DNA of 64,000 bases from Symsagittifera roscoffensis (GCF_963678635.1 NW_026970820.1:2232001-2296000); one strand, 5' to 3'. Positions 51,543-61,551 are shown, counted from the first letter of the stretch. Program-made: numbers and translations. The notes: generated by a model not told the origin, from the sequence alone.

Positions 51543-54500
51543 TCATAATTTTTTGGTGTCTTTGCGCAGAAGTCCCGGAAAGCAAAAATGTATGTTTGTT
51601 TGCAGGGTTTTCATAAGAACTCTCAATTTTTGACAAAACTGAACAACATCCTCTTTGCAATCTGTACGTCTCAAATTGCACACTCTATCCAAAAAATCAA
51701 CACGTTGTTGCCCTGACTCAAAGTTCCACATATAAGCTGCAACTGTCCATGGCTGCATGGCATACAAGTCAGAATCTTGAACCTTACAACTGTTCAAGTT
51801 GCGAAGGTAATCCGTTAGACCAATCTCAGTTTCCCGGATCAGCATGGTTTTCAAATGAGGATCTTTCAATGACACAAACACCATTATGAAGCCCTCAGCA
51901 GTTTTGGGTACGTTAAAGTGGCTACGTAAGAAAGGAGTCGATGGTATTTCAATGGGAGTGCGCTGCAAATGACTATCGCGTATCGCTTTGAAAAATTTGT
52001 AAACTCGCTCTTCGTGTAGATTTCTGGTTTTCAAAACACTTCTGATTGCCTCGAGAGTTGCTTCTTTCTTGCCAACAAAAGTCAAGCAATTCAGAGCGGG
52101 TATTCTACTGCCTATTACAAATAGTTGAGAAGGCAGCCACAAACTATATTTGGACTCCGACACCGAAACTGCTGTTGCCACCTGGGGAAATTCGTCTCCC
52201 AGAATTCTATGACAGTTTGATGCCACATAGTTAGCTAGAGGAACTTGCACTCTCCGAACACTGTTTGCCTTGAATGGTTGCACAAATCCTTTAATTTTTC
52301 GTACTTTCAAAGTGCGCCACTGACGAAATCTTTCGCTTTGAAGGCAGTCAACATTTATATCGGTAGGATTTGTGGCTACGAAAACAGTTATCGAATCTGC
52401 AGTTGAATTTTGATAATCCACAACTGCCAATGATCCTTGTTGAACATTCTCCATGTTGCAACAGAATTGTAGTATTGCCGATTGATATACAAGAATTCTT
52501 GCAGGCATGCGGACGGTACGATCCAAAAATTTTGACACATCGTCTGAGGCTTCACGCCACTGGTGGGAACCAGCTAGCCGTAATTCATCTGAAGCATCTA
52601 TGTGATAAAAAGGACTGCCAGATCTTCGAACGGCGTTAAAGTGCATCTGTACAGCCTCTCTTTCAGCAGACTTCTTACCAAAAATTCTCATTATGGTAGG
52701 CTCAACATCTTCCCAGGTTTCGACGAAGTGACAATGATCAGTAAATAAGGAAACAATTTCCTCGACAGCGCAATCGGGAATTGGTCTCTGCTCCATTAGA
52801 TGAAGTAGACGTTGTCCATGAGGATCAATCATTCTCACAAGGTGTGTCAAAAAGTTAAAGTTGAAGCCATAAAGCAGTGCGGTTGACAAAAAAACATCAC
52901 GGCCGGACACGTTTGGGAGCTGCATACAATCACCGTTCGCTAAAATGAACGTCCCCCCAAAAGGTGCATAGTTATCTTTCACTCGTTGCAAAACTATGTC
53001 CATAGCGGCAAGTAACTCTGCGTTCACTACACTTATCTCCTCCAAAATCACGAACTGCAAACTTGATACCAGATTCAACCGCTTCGGATCACGAGTTAGT
53101 TTCAACACAGCCTCTTCCGCCATTTTCGAGGCACTTAAGTTTTTAACAGGGATCCCGAACAACCTATGAATGTGTTCGCCTCCTAAGTGATTTGCACGTC
53201 TTGCAGCAAGACTTGTAACCATCGATACGAGACCGTTCATCAAGGCGTATGAGAGAACAATTCTGCAAACATGGCTTTTTCCAGAACCAGGAGGGCCTAA
53301 TATAATCTCATTCTTTAGATTCAAAACACCTCGGCGAGTAGTACAACAACGGGTACGAACGCTTCGAATTATGTTATCAATTATAACATCCTGTTCCACC
53401 ATCGATTCAGGTGACTGATACTCGGGATATATGACCTCAGGTATCCATTCAGTTAAACGGTCGGATAAATTTGGCAGCAAAGTTGGTAGATCGTGAACAT
53501 TCAAACTGGCAATATTAGAGAAAAGTGACTGCTGCGATGACTTCAAATGATCTTCAGCCGATTGTTCCATAGCTTCTGTAATATGATCCAACAGAACCGC
53601 GGGAGTGTCAAAATTTACTTCGTTTTCGGCTACGTTGAGCAATTGAGAGAAAGCACTGTCAGCAGCAAGGAGCTTTGCCGAGAATGATAATGAGCCTCCA
53701 GGCAGAAAAATCAATTCTTTACAAGTGTAAAGGGAAAGCAGAGACAACACATCGGCGCGATTGTACGTTATTCGGTTTTCAATGAGACCACTTTTCTTAA
53801 AGCTGTCTAAAAGTTGATACGAGGAGAAAAGCTCCAATTCTGTTGCAAATTTTCCAAAGCGAAGAACAAATGCAATCAAAAAATTCAAAGCATTTCTTGG
53901 AGATACTGACTTGAACACAATCTCAGGTAACATTTTTGAGTTTTCAGTAGAAAGCCACCAAATTGCTTTAGTTTTCTTGTGGGTACATCTATCTAAGATC
54001 CTAACATTGTATTTTTTACAGGGAGATGTCGGTTGGTTGTTCAAATACGATTCAATAATGGCAACAGCAGCTTCGTTTATTCGGACCCAATTATTGAGGC
54101 AATCAATCCAAGGGGCAAACTGTTTCATTTGGAAACAATTGGTCAATTCATCAATCTCAAATTTATGCTTACTGAATAAAAAGCATCGATAGTAGACCTC
54201 CACACTGTCTATACACAACAACTCTGGAGGCCGCAAACTGAATTGAGCAAGTTTGTCATAAAGTTCGGTTTGTCGGCAAATGTCCTCAAGCATGAGGGCT
54301 TGAGACTCGGTTATTCTTCTCCACTGTTCAACCGCTGAATCACGAGATCGCATTTCATTTATTTTGGGGGAGGTGAATGGAGCAGTTCGATACGCAACGA
54401 AACGCTCACCAGCTGCAACATTCGGAATGTGAACAAATTGCATATTTGTTATTACGATTGGTTTTCTTAGAAGCCAATGAGTTCCCTCTGTGATCGATAA

Positions 54501-57500
54501 CAAAGAGCATTCAACTTTTTCAACTTTTCTCTCCCGGGCTTTATCAACTGCAAAAAAATGTTTGACACTGCTCAAATGCCGATTGGTGACACCTTCAGAA
54601 CGTAGCCGAAAGTTCTTTCCGTCTCGACCAGACATGATGTTAGCATCAGCATGTTCTTCTACCTTACTTGAGTAGTAGGTCAAATAAGAGCAACTCATCT
54701 GTGGGTCGGTAGCTAACAGATTGGTGCTGGAGAGTGTAAGAAGAAACAGGTGTGCATTTGTCGCTACAAAATGTTCGCCTTTCGTAGCTGCATACATATG
54801 CTTTTCACTTTTTAAAATGGAGCTTGGTTGCAACCACTGGGCATCACGGTCTACATATTCAGCCAACCCAAGCTCATGAAGAATCTTCAAAGCTGCTTCG
54901 GGGTAGTAGCGTATCAAGGACATTTTCCAGTTTGCGTGGCTTTCTGGAAAAGGAGGGGTGCGGCAAATTTTGTTTCCCTGTGCATCTTTTCGTTTCATGC
55001 AACGGAACTTACTTTTTTCACAATCGTGCGTATGAAGGGCAACACACAACTCGTACTTGCTAGTCAGATCGGAATAAGATGATAGTAAATTCAGGTTACT
55101 CTCCATTATAGATTCAAGCTTGTTAAAGATCGTTTTCTTTGCACATTGAATTGAACAGTCCACAGAAAACGTTCCTGGCTCGCACCATATCAAAATATGA
55201 TAATGCGGAAGGTTCCCTGCTGTTGTTTGGAATTCTGCTCGAGCCCATATTTTTTTGACTTTTCCAATAATTTTTTCCTTACTATTTTTCAACAAATCTA
55301 TCAAGTGGTAAACACTGTTTGTCCATGCACGGAGGACTGTGCTCATTATTGCGTTCATAGCAGCGGTCTTTTTCTCATCTGGTTCTTTTCGATAAAAAGA
55401 AACAGTGGACTGCATAATCCCCGCCACTCCTGGATTCTTCATTTGATTACATGATAATGTCAAAAAGCAGTCTACAGGATCAGAAGAAACAGCTGCTACT
55501 AGTTCTCGCAAGTGTATCTCACCGTCGTTGCAATCGTACATCGTCTTAGCACTAAACAGCCTTATTTTTTCATTTCTCATTTGCAATGTCTGTAAGCCTC
55601 TCTTAAAAAAAGACATTGAGTGTTTGGCGCCCAAAGACAAATTTATCAAGCAGTCAACCGCAAACTGAATATATTGGACCGAAGAACTAGTCGGAAGAGT
55701 GAGATCTGTTATTCGTGTAGAGAAATGTTGTAGTAAGTCTTCAAAAAGAAATCGCTTGGCAGTCTGTTGATCGCAAAACAAAAAAAAAGGCAGAGATCCT
55801 GGAATGGTGCCATCCAATAACTGGTAGTAAAAAATAGAAGGGAATAGCAGTCCTTCTAATTGCATCAATGAAATTGCACACTTTGGCTTTGTTGCTGTAA
55901 AACACTGCAATGCACGACGAAATCTTGCAGTACTCTCATTGGGGAAGCGAGTTCGATGCATAACAGTCATATGAGAGTTTAAAATAGCTTGCACCGGTAT
56001 GATGGACATATCACTAGAGTTATCTGGCACTTCAATTGGAGCTGAGGGCACAGCCGCATCTGTATCCATTGAGGCGTAATGCTCATCTGATATGGGAATG
56101 GGAGGCACAAAGTACTCATCTGAAGAACTTTCGTCAGAGCATGACTGGTTGCAAAACTTCGGTTCGTTAGTGGACTGCACAGTTCGACGCACACCATAAT
56201 TGAACTCAATTTCTTTTTTTTCACTTTCAATGAAATGATTTTGACACAAAGAAATGAAGCAGTCATTATAAGGACATCGCCATCTAGATTGATTAGGACA
56301 ATTTTTGGTGGAAGAACACAAATAACCACTAGAGCGAAAATCAACACACATCAACAAAGCATGTAGGGGACATTTAACTTTGCTCTGCCCTGACACGAAA
56401 GCCATTGCTGAGACTGGTGGCGTAGGCGCTGCACATGCAAACATGAAACGAACTCTGTTGTTCTGACTACAACTCTCATCAATTTTACTCAATCCTTTAC
56501 AAGGATTTAACAGCCACCAAACATCACTGTCTTCATATCGCAGTCGGATATTGAATGGATTGCCAATTGGGGAAAACTCTTCTAGTAGAAAGCACTTTGG
56601 TCCCAGACCTCGAAATTGTTCCAGCAAGTTCTTTTGGCATCGAGTACCATACCACAGAAACATTTCATCCTCCAAAGGCTGGAGTGATTGGCTGGAGGAA
56701 AGATCGACCACTTTGGTGTAGGTGGTAAGCAATTGAACTAATAATGGGATAGAATGGGAATTTCTTGAATCAAACTGTTCGAATTTGTTAACTTTATTTT
56801 GAACGCTTATTTTATCGTGAAGTAACTCATTAGCAACAAACTTGGAAAGATCGGTTTGTTTTGTAAACAAGTAACTATTAAGTACTCGATTATTGCAAAA
56901 TAAAATATGCAACAAGGACATCACATAATTGGATTTGGTTAGTGATACTGAAGGCAAGGATGGCTGGACACCATTGCGACAAACAGTGTTCAGCATAGGT
57001 TTCACCCAGCGTTCGCCAACAAAGTTTTCAGAATCTTGACTGCTTTTGATGGCAAGAGAAACGTTTAATGGTATGAAACTAGCACTTTTGAGAAAAGGTT
57101 GTAACTGGTCAGATGTCAACTTGGCTGATTTTGAGCAGCTAAGGAAAGATTTGGTGGAAACTTGTTCATTAACTGCTATTTCATTCAAATGCTCATCCAT
57201 ATCGTTTCTATGGCGAATGAACAAGCCTTCTTTTTCCGGTAAAATGAAATCACTTTTCACGTTGAATCGCCTTTTTGTATGTAAAATTAAAGAACCCACA
57301 CCCTGGGCACCTCCAGTAGCTTTAGCCATTGTCCATGTACTTGAGAATTCGCCAACTTTCATGGTCGTCGCTGCCCTTAACGAAGGAACAATCGGAGCAA
57401 GCCTGTTTTCATGAGGATGTGACAGCGATCCGCATGTAGGATGGCGGGGAACATGAATCATTCGTAATTTGGTTCCACCGTCATGGTTTCGACACGTTGC

Positions 57501-59423
57501 CACTTGAAGGCCTTTGTCTTCCACAAAAATAGAAGGCCGAAGTAAAAAAGGTAGCTCCGTGTCACAAATGTCTAGATAATCAGGTCGTATACACGCCATG
57601 GAAGCGTTCACATTTGACTTGAAGCACTTGAAATCTTGCATCATATAATTTAGGAGATGATTGAAGCCAACGCCACCGCACTCGTTCAAAAAAACTGATG
57701 CCCCACAGAAACATCGAACAGATGGAAAATTGTATTTTTTCATCGCTGTAACATAGTCAGCGCTTTTGTAGGTAGATAAAAGTCGACGAAAATCAATTAA
57801 TTGCCTGGTTACGTCTACAAAAACGTTTTCCGAAAAGGTCAGAAAACCATCTTTTATATCATTTTGTAGATGTGGCACCCAAGACAACAGCAATTGAACC
57901 GGTAGTTTTGACGATAATTCGATTTTTTTGCGTAAAGTATTGATGACACAAGGCCACGCTGATGGCCATGAGGGTGAAAAGGAAGTGCTGCTGTATATAG
58001 CGCACAGAGAACAAACTTCAACATTTTCGGCGTGAAATTTCGGAAAATACTTTCGTTTACAAATCAATTTTGTCGGCAAAGGCTGTAAAATGATGGGATA
58101 AAACATGGTTGAAAATCGTTGGCAAGCATCGCATCGGATTTCAACGTTCACAACATTCTTGTCGTTTGTTCTCATTATCTCAAAATCTGTATCGAAGTTC
58201 GCTCTGAGCAAAAAATGGGGAGCTTTTTGGCTCAGTAAATCGTCAACAATGGCAAACTTTGTATTCAAATCTGTACAAGTTAACCGCATTTTTTTTGAAC
58301 CCTTTACTGATGCAGTTTTTCGACGATTTCGTTTTCTCGTTTCATCAACTGGTAAACTGCAATAAAGTTTTTCACCTTTTGAATGCACGGTACTTGTACA
58401 TGGACGATTGACAAGATTCAGGTTAGTTGACAATAAAGGAGTAACTGAAAAGTTATACACCTTTCGTATTGGCTCCCAATGTCGGTTTTGTAAGGATAGA
58501 AGCATATGGTGTTCTGCCACAACAGGAGGTGTAGGTGAATAGATCATCCAGCGACGGCTTTCATTTACATACACAACTACATGCAAGCAAAATAAATTGC
58601 AGAATGTGGCTATCTCCAGATCACCACCATACGTCCCATTGGTGCTCATCTTTTCTCTTGCAATGTACTCGTGTCCATTTATACAACCATCAGGGCCGTA
58701 CAAATTGTAATGTAAAGGGGTAAAAGGCATCAAGGGAAGGTTTTCACATATTACTGATCTCAGCTGAGCTTCCAAAACGACGGAGTTTGATCCACATATC
58801 AAAGATGCGAGCGAGCCGAACAAACAATTTCCATTACGAGCTATTGCATAAAACTCAATGGGATAGTCGGAAGGATTCAGTTGAGCTGGCAGCATGTGAG
58901 CAAATTTTCCAAATGGTATATTCATCTTGCGGCAAGCCTCCGCATAAAACATTGTAGTCGGATGATTCAAGACGATTGGCTTTTGCAAGGGAACCGAAAC
59001 TGCTGGTAAATCAATTTCTTCGCTTAAAGCGCGCTGATTAGTTGACTCTTGCACAATATCAGCCTGGGATGAAAGTCCTTTTGTAGCTCCACTGTTATCA
59101 AGTGACCAATCGAAAGTATGCGAGAGCATTAATGAATCTGTCGCCTTATCTTCATTTTCATTTTTACGCGGCAAATCGCAACTATGCGTGTTTCTTGAAC
59201 TGTCATCAATATTTCTCAGAACAAAATCAATGCGAGTTTTCTGAGGGTCACTATTCATCTCAAATCCCAAGCACTTATCACAAACATCTTCACCGGTTTT
59301 GACAAATCGGACACATTGCTTGCACGTTTTTGTCGGATTTCTCTTCTTCTTTACAGGGCCAGGGTTACTCTCAACACATCCAATGATGAGCAACAATTGT
59401 AAAAGCAATTTGTAGAGAACCAT
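51543..59423 (-). CDS. Helitron transposase: 2A-like leader, zinc finger, OTU protease, HUH Rep, PIF1 helicase
   Basis: A 2626-residue protein that would nick, strand-transfer and unwind DNA during rolling-circle transposition. Order along the chain: hydrophobic leader (1-14) running into GCVESNPGP (15-23), a 2A-like motif; CxxC/CxxC zinc finger (C34, C37, C48, C51); OTU cysteine-protease domain (about 186-325) with NGNCLF at C200, TYGGDLEI and H315; a Cys/His cluster (1018-1063); Rep nuclease with FLTLSCNQ (1320-1327), HYH (1407-1409) and Y1580xxxY1584 followed by SSK; SF1 PIF1-type helicase with Walker A GPPGSGKS (2043-2050), Walker B-like VILEEIS (2125-2131), FGGTFILANGDCMQLP (2155-2170) and SRI (2439-2441) as motif VI. 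The ATG has good context (ACAATGG) and sits 9 nt after a TTTTTTCAG acceptor. Catalytic HUH and Walker A residues are present. The OTU aspartate before GNC is asparagine and motif V is diverged. Confidence 0.93.
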   Translation of the reverse strand: MVLYKLLLQLLLIIGCVESNPGPVKKKRNPTKTCKQCVRFVKTGEDVCDKCLGFEMNSDPQKTRIDFVLRNIDDSSRNTHSCDLPRKNENEDKATDSLMLSHTFDWSLDNSGATKGLSSQADIVQESTNQRALSEEIDLPAVSVPLQKPIVLNHPTTMFYAEACRKMNIPFGKFAHMLPAQLNPSDYPIEFYAIARNGNCLFGSLASLICGSNSVVLEAQLRSVICENLPLMPFTPLHYNLYGPDGCINGHEYIAREKMSTNGTYGGDLEIATFCNLFCLHVVVYVNESRRWMIYSPTPPVVAEHHMLLSLQNRHWEPIRKVYNFSVTPLLSTNLNLVNRPCTSTVHSKGEKLYCSLPVDETRKRNRRKTASVKGSKKMRLTCTDLNTKFAIVDDLLSQKAPHFLLRANFDTDFEIMRTNDKNVVNVEIRCDACQRFSTMFYPIILQPLPTKLICKRKYFPKFHAENVEVCSLCAIYSSTSFSPSWPSAWPCVINTLRKKIELSSKLPVQLLLSWVPHLQNDIKDGFLTFSENVFVDVTRQLIDFRRLLSTYKSADYVTAMKKYNFPSVRCFCGASVFLNECGGVGFNHLLNYMMQDFKCFKSNVNASMACIRPDYLDICDTELPFLLRPSIFVEDKGLQVATCRNHDGGTKLRMIHVPRHPTCGSLSHPHENRLAPIVPSLRAATTMKVGEFSSTWTMAKATGGAQGVGSLILHTKRRFNVKSDFILPEKEGLFIRHRNDMDEHLNEIAVNEQVSTKSFLSCSKSAKLTSDQLQPFLKSASFIPLNVSLAIKSSQDSENFVGERWVKPMLNTVCRNGVQPSLPSVSLTKSNYVMSLLHILFCNNRVLNSYLFTKQTDLSKFVANELLHDKISVQNKVNKFEQFDSRNSHSIPLLVQLLTTYTKVVDLSSSQSLQPLEDEMFLWYGTRCQKNLLEQFRGLGPKCFLLEEFSPIGNPFNIRLRYEDSDVWWLLNPCKGLSKIDESCSQNNRVRFMFACAAPTPPVSAMAFVSGQSKVKCPLHALLMCVDFRSSGYLCSSTKNCPNQSRWRCPYNDCFISLCQNHFIESEKKEIEFNYGVRRTVQSTNEPKFCNQSCSDESSSDEYFVPPIPISDEHYASMDTDAAVPSAPIEVPDNSSDMSIIPVQAILNSHMTVMHRTRFPNESTARFRRALQCFTATKPKCAISLMQLEGLLFPSIFYYQLLDGTIPGSLPFFLFCDQQTAKRFLFEDLLQHFSTRITDLTLPTSSSVQYIQFAVDCLINLSLGAKHSMSFFKRGLQTLQMRNEKIRLFSAKTMYDCNDGEIHLRELVAAVSSDPVDCFLTLSCNQMKNPGVAGIMQSTVSFYRKEPDEKKTAAMNAIMSTVLRAWTNSVYHLIDLLKNSKEKIIGKVKKIWARAEFQTTAGNLPHYHILIWCEPGTFSVDCSIQCAKKTIFNKLESIMESNLNLLSSYSDLTSKYELCVALHTHDCEKSKFRCMKRKDAQGNKICRTPPFPESHANWKMSLIRYYPEAALKILHELGLAEYVDRDAQWLQPSSILKSEKHMYAATKGEHFVATNAHLFLLTLSSTNLLATDPQMSCSYLTYYSSKVEEHADANIMSGRDGKNFRLRSEGVTNRHLSSVKHFFAVDKARERKVEKVECSLLSITEGTHWLLRKPIVITNMQFVHIPNVAAGERFVAYRTAPFTSPKINEMRSRDSAVEQWRRITESQALMLEDICRQTELYDKLAQFSLRPPELLCIDSVEVYYRCFLFSKHKFEIDELTNCFQMKQFAPWIDCLNNWVRINEAAVAIIESYLNNQPTSPCKKYNVRILDRCTHKKTKAIWWLSTENSKMLPEIVFKSVSPRNALNFLIAFVLRFGKFATELELFSSYQLLDSFKKSGLIENRITYNRADVLSLLSLYTCKELIFLPGGSLSFSAKLLAADSAFSQLLNVAENEVNFDTPAVLLDHITEAMEQSAEDHLKSSQQSLFSNIASLNVHDLPTLLPNLSDRLTEWIPEVIYPEYQSPESMVEQDVIIDNIIRSVRTRCCTTRRGVLNLKNEIILGPPGSGKSHVCRIVLSYALMNGLVSMVTSLAARRANHLGGEHIHRLFGIPVKNLSASKMAEEAVLKLTRDPKRLNLVSSLQFVILEEISVVNAELLAAMDIVLQRVKDNYAPFGGTFILANGDCMQLPNVSGRDVFLSTALLYGFNFNFLTHLVRMIDPHGQRLLHLMEQRPIPDCAVEEIVSLFTDHCHFVETWEDVEPTIMRIFGKKSAEREAVQMHFNAVRRSGSPFYHIDASDELRLAGSHQWREASDDVSKFLDRTVRMPARILVYQSAILQFCCNMENVQQGSLAVVDYQNSTADSITVFVATNPTDINVDCLQSERFRQWRTLKVRKIKGFVQPFKANSVRRVQVPLANYVASNCHRILGDEFPQVATAVSVSESKYSLWLPSQLFVIGSRIPALNCLTFVGKKEATLEAIRSVLKTRNLHEERVYKFFKAIRDSHLQRTPIEIPSTPFLRSHFNVPKTAEGFIMVFVSLKDPHLKTMLIRETEIGLTDYLRNLNSCKVQDSDLYAMQPWTVAAYMWNFESGQQRVDFLDRVCNLRRTDCKEDVVQFCQKLRVLMKTLQTNIHFCFPGLLRKDTKKL
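52074..53321 (-). other. PIF1-family helicase segment of the transposase
   Basis: Residues about 2035-2450. Walker A GPPGSGKS, a Walker B-like LEEIS (E in place of the usual D), GGTFILANGD and MQLP as motif III, and QLFVIGSRI as motif VI. The motif V position reads CHRILGDEF instead of the HKxQG form of cellular PIF1. Confidence 0.85.
54624..55466 (-). other. HUH Rep nuclease core segment of the transposase
   Basis: Residues about 1320-1600. FLTLSCNQ is the first strand motif, HYHILIW the metal-binding HUH motif, and YLTYYSSK the tyrosine motif with Y1580 and Y1584 four apart as in Helitron two-tyrosine Reps; an extra Y1583 lies between. Confidence 0.85.
58449..58868 (-). other. OTU protease domain segment of the transposase
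   Basis: Residues about 186-325. Visible OTU signatures: NGNCLFGSLA (catalytic cysteine C200), GGDLEIATFC followed by a hydrophobic strand LHVVVY, and NRHWEP (catalytic histidine H315). OTU domains fused to Rep-helicase are a mark of Helentron/Helitron2 elements. Their substrate in transposition is not known. Confidence 0.85.
59355..59381 (-). other. 2A-like ribosome-skipping motif at protein N-terminus
   Basis: Encodes residues 15-23, GCVESNPGP, directly after a leucine-rich stretch. The 2A consensus is DxExNPGP; here the usual aspartate is cysteine, all other key positions fit. Separation would fall between G22 and P23 and release a 22-residue hydrophobic peptide. N-terminal 2A motifs are known from some invertebrate retrotransposons and NLR proteins. 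Confidence 0.7.
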
Positions 59424-59431
59424 TGTGCAGA

Positions 59432-59441
59432 CCTGAAAAAA
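59432..59441 (-). promoter_or_regulatory. Splice acceptor just before Rep-helicase ATG
   Basis: On the minus strand TTTTTTCAG ends at 59433 and leaves only GTCTGCACA before the ATG. This is either the 3' end of a 5' UTR intron or a trans-splice site. No donor was identified. Confidence 0.5.
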
Positions 59442-59519
59442 CTACGCAATCACAGATGGCTGATATCATTGGCACAATAGTCGAGCAAATTATTAGAGAG
59501 AGGCAACCGTTGCAGAATT

Positions 59520-59525
59520 TTTATT
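59520..59525 (-). terminator. AATAAA polyadenylation signal of the RPA-like gene
   Basis: Minus-strand AATAAA 173 nt past the stop at 59698 and 87 nt before the acceptor of the next gene. Hexamer and position are right for a 3' UTR, but AATAAA is common in AT-rich DNA. Confidence 0.45.
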
Positions 59526-59697
59526 GTTCTGGAATGAAACAAAATGACATTTTTAAGACTGCTGTTTTGTTACAGCAAGTATCACTTTCAAACAAAAATT
59601 TTTCATCGCACAAAATGGAAATTTTAAGCGGCTAGCACGGATACAAAAGCTATTGCTTAGTTCGGCGTTTCATATTTGCACTGAACTTTAATCTGGA

Positions 59698-61528
59698 TCA
59701 TTTGTCCTTTCGGAACTTTTTCCTCGCAGATAATGACGAAAGAGAAACATCGTTGTCCTCTTGACTGGAAGATGCATCATCGTCAAACATCTGCCTTGCT
59801 AATCCTGTTTTAGTTCCGGGCTCGTTTTCAGTGCAGGGTTCCTGAATTACATTCCGGCAACTGAGGGAAGGAGAGGGGCCTGAAAAACAAGTATTTATTT
59901 GCGCCACATGAAAACACTTTTGGGATGTTTACTAAAGAAAAAATTGCAACATAGATGCTCAGTACATGAATACGGAGGTTCTTTTTTCCGAGAATTCTCT
60001 ATCCCGGAGCCAGTGAGATCCATTGTGGACAAATGGTGCGGTGGAGGTGGGGCAGGAATGACAGATCGTTGCTCATTTACAGATTCAGTGTTATGAACTC
60101 TGATTGACATCGTCTGCAAACGCGTCGCGTACAAAGCTCCAGGCCGGGCCATTTTGAAAACTTCGTGCACCATGTGCGTCGAAGTAGAAGGACCTTGGCC
60201 ATCTTTCCATGCGCCGGAAGATTTACCGTCGACTTTGGGCAACTTGGCTGATGTGAACTCTTTACAGGAGGCAAAAGGTTCAGCAGAAGACTCGTCTAGA
60301 CTGGTATCTGCATAAAAAGAAACGGTGAAGCCAAATATATGATTATAAGGATAATCTGGCAAAGATACTATATTTTAAAAAGTGAAATAGTTTTAGATGC
60401 ACCTTGCTTCAAATATTATTATATCAAATAATAAAGATTTGAACAGAAAAACCTTCCGATGGCGTTCCATATCGCATGTCTATCTGCTCCTCCGTCAGTG
60501 GCTCGTTCGGCTGGAGGTAGCTGATATGGAACACAAACTCTTCAGCTACAGAGTCGTTTTCATTGACTGCTGGCTTAAACCAGCCCTTAATGCGAAAACC
60601 CTGCTCAGCGTCAATGTTTTCGACCAACTGACGGATCTAAAAACAAAGGAGCCAATAGTACAGAAACAAAAACTTTAATAAACCCCTGAAAACATAAGTT
60701 CGACAAGCATATTTGAACACTTACAGCTTCGTCCATGTCCAAGGGATCAAGTAGAGCGTTACTGAGGGGCCACTTCCGTATGTTTTCATGAATGAATGTA
60801 ACCGTTAGCGTGTTGCTAATAATAGATACTTCATCTCGATCCACTGCATCAAATTCATCACACCCAAATGCCAGATGCAGCGACCAATGTTTCAGCGGGG
60901 GAGCTGTGGTACATGCACAGGACAATTTACCAGTTTGCCCATCACATAGAGTGCCGCTGCAGGTGTTATCTATTGGAGATGCTGATACTACAAATACAGA
61001 GCGGGAAACAAAGTCAAAAAAATTGTAAGAAGCTTGTGCGACTTTGTTGGGAGGCTTCACTATAACACTGTTGCTCAACGGAGTGTCAATTGGCAGCACA
61101 GGATCGGGAACCTTAAGTAACGGGCTTTGAACGATTTGCCCATCGACTCGAGGCAGAATGACGACGGTATCCATGCCTGGTTTCAGTTCCTTACTGTATC
61201 TCAGAAAGTCCCTCGATGCCTGCTCAGTTTCGGTGAACATCAGCACGACGTTCCGTGTTTCGGGGACTCCAAATGCGTGAAACCGATCGTAGTTTTGCTG
61301 TACAGTTTTTATTTGGGGAGTCGTTTTATTTCCGCGTCGCGGCTCCCAGATGGTAAATTTGCGTTTGTTTGCCGTTGAGTAAAGGTATGTGAGTTTCAGG
61401 AACGTTCGTTTTCCTCGTAGTCGTTTGTCATTGCTAATGAGGTCGCTGTACTGGATCTCCTCGCACATAGCGTTAACTCTCTCTTTACACTTGTCCAGAT
61501 CCCAATCATGCTTCATGAAACCACTCAT
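59698..61528 (-). CDS. Helitron-associated RPA-like ssDNA-binding protein (4 exons)
   Basis: Predicted exons: 61528-60725, 60636-60453, 60307-59933, 59879-59698. Donors GTAAGT, GTTTTT and GTAAAC and acceptors TTTTTAG, TATGCAG and TTTTTCAG keep frame and give 514 residues. Exon 1 holds a zinc-ribbon-like cluster C190-x4-C195, C204-x-C206 (CSGTLCDGQ, then SCAC), typical in my recollection of RPA1-like proteins carried by Helitrons. The likely role is coating single-stranded transposon DNA. Exon 3 is polar and low in structure with a proline run; exon 4 ends in a basic RKKFRKDK tail, a possible nuclear signal. An acceptor-like TTTCCAG lies 16 nt before the chosen ATG, so the upstream in-frame ATG at 61561 is probably intronic or untranslated. 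The last splice (53-bp intron) is the least certain. OB folds cannot be confirmed by eye. Confidence 0.6.
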
Positions 61529-61544
61529 TTTCAAGTAAACCAAT

Positions 61545-61551
61545 CTGGAAA
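61545..61551 (-). promoter_or_regulatory. Splice acceptor just before RPA-like ATG
   Basis: Minus-strand TTTCCAG ending at 61545, 16 nt before the ATG at 61528. It mirrors the arrangement before the Rep-helicase gene and supports 5' UTR splicing or spliced-leader addition. Confidence 0.4.

Noticed and set aside
51543..59423. Plus-strand frames opposite the transposase
   Set aside because: Shadows of a 2626-codon coding frame, without domains of their own.
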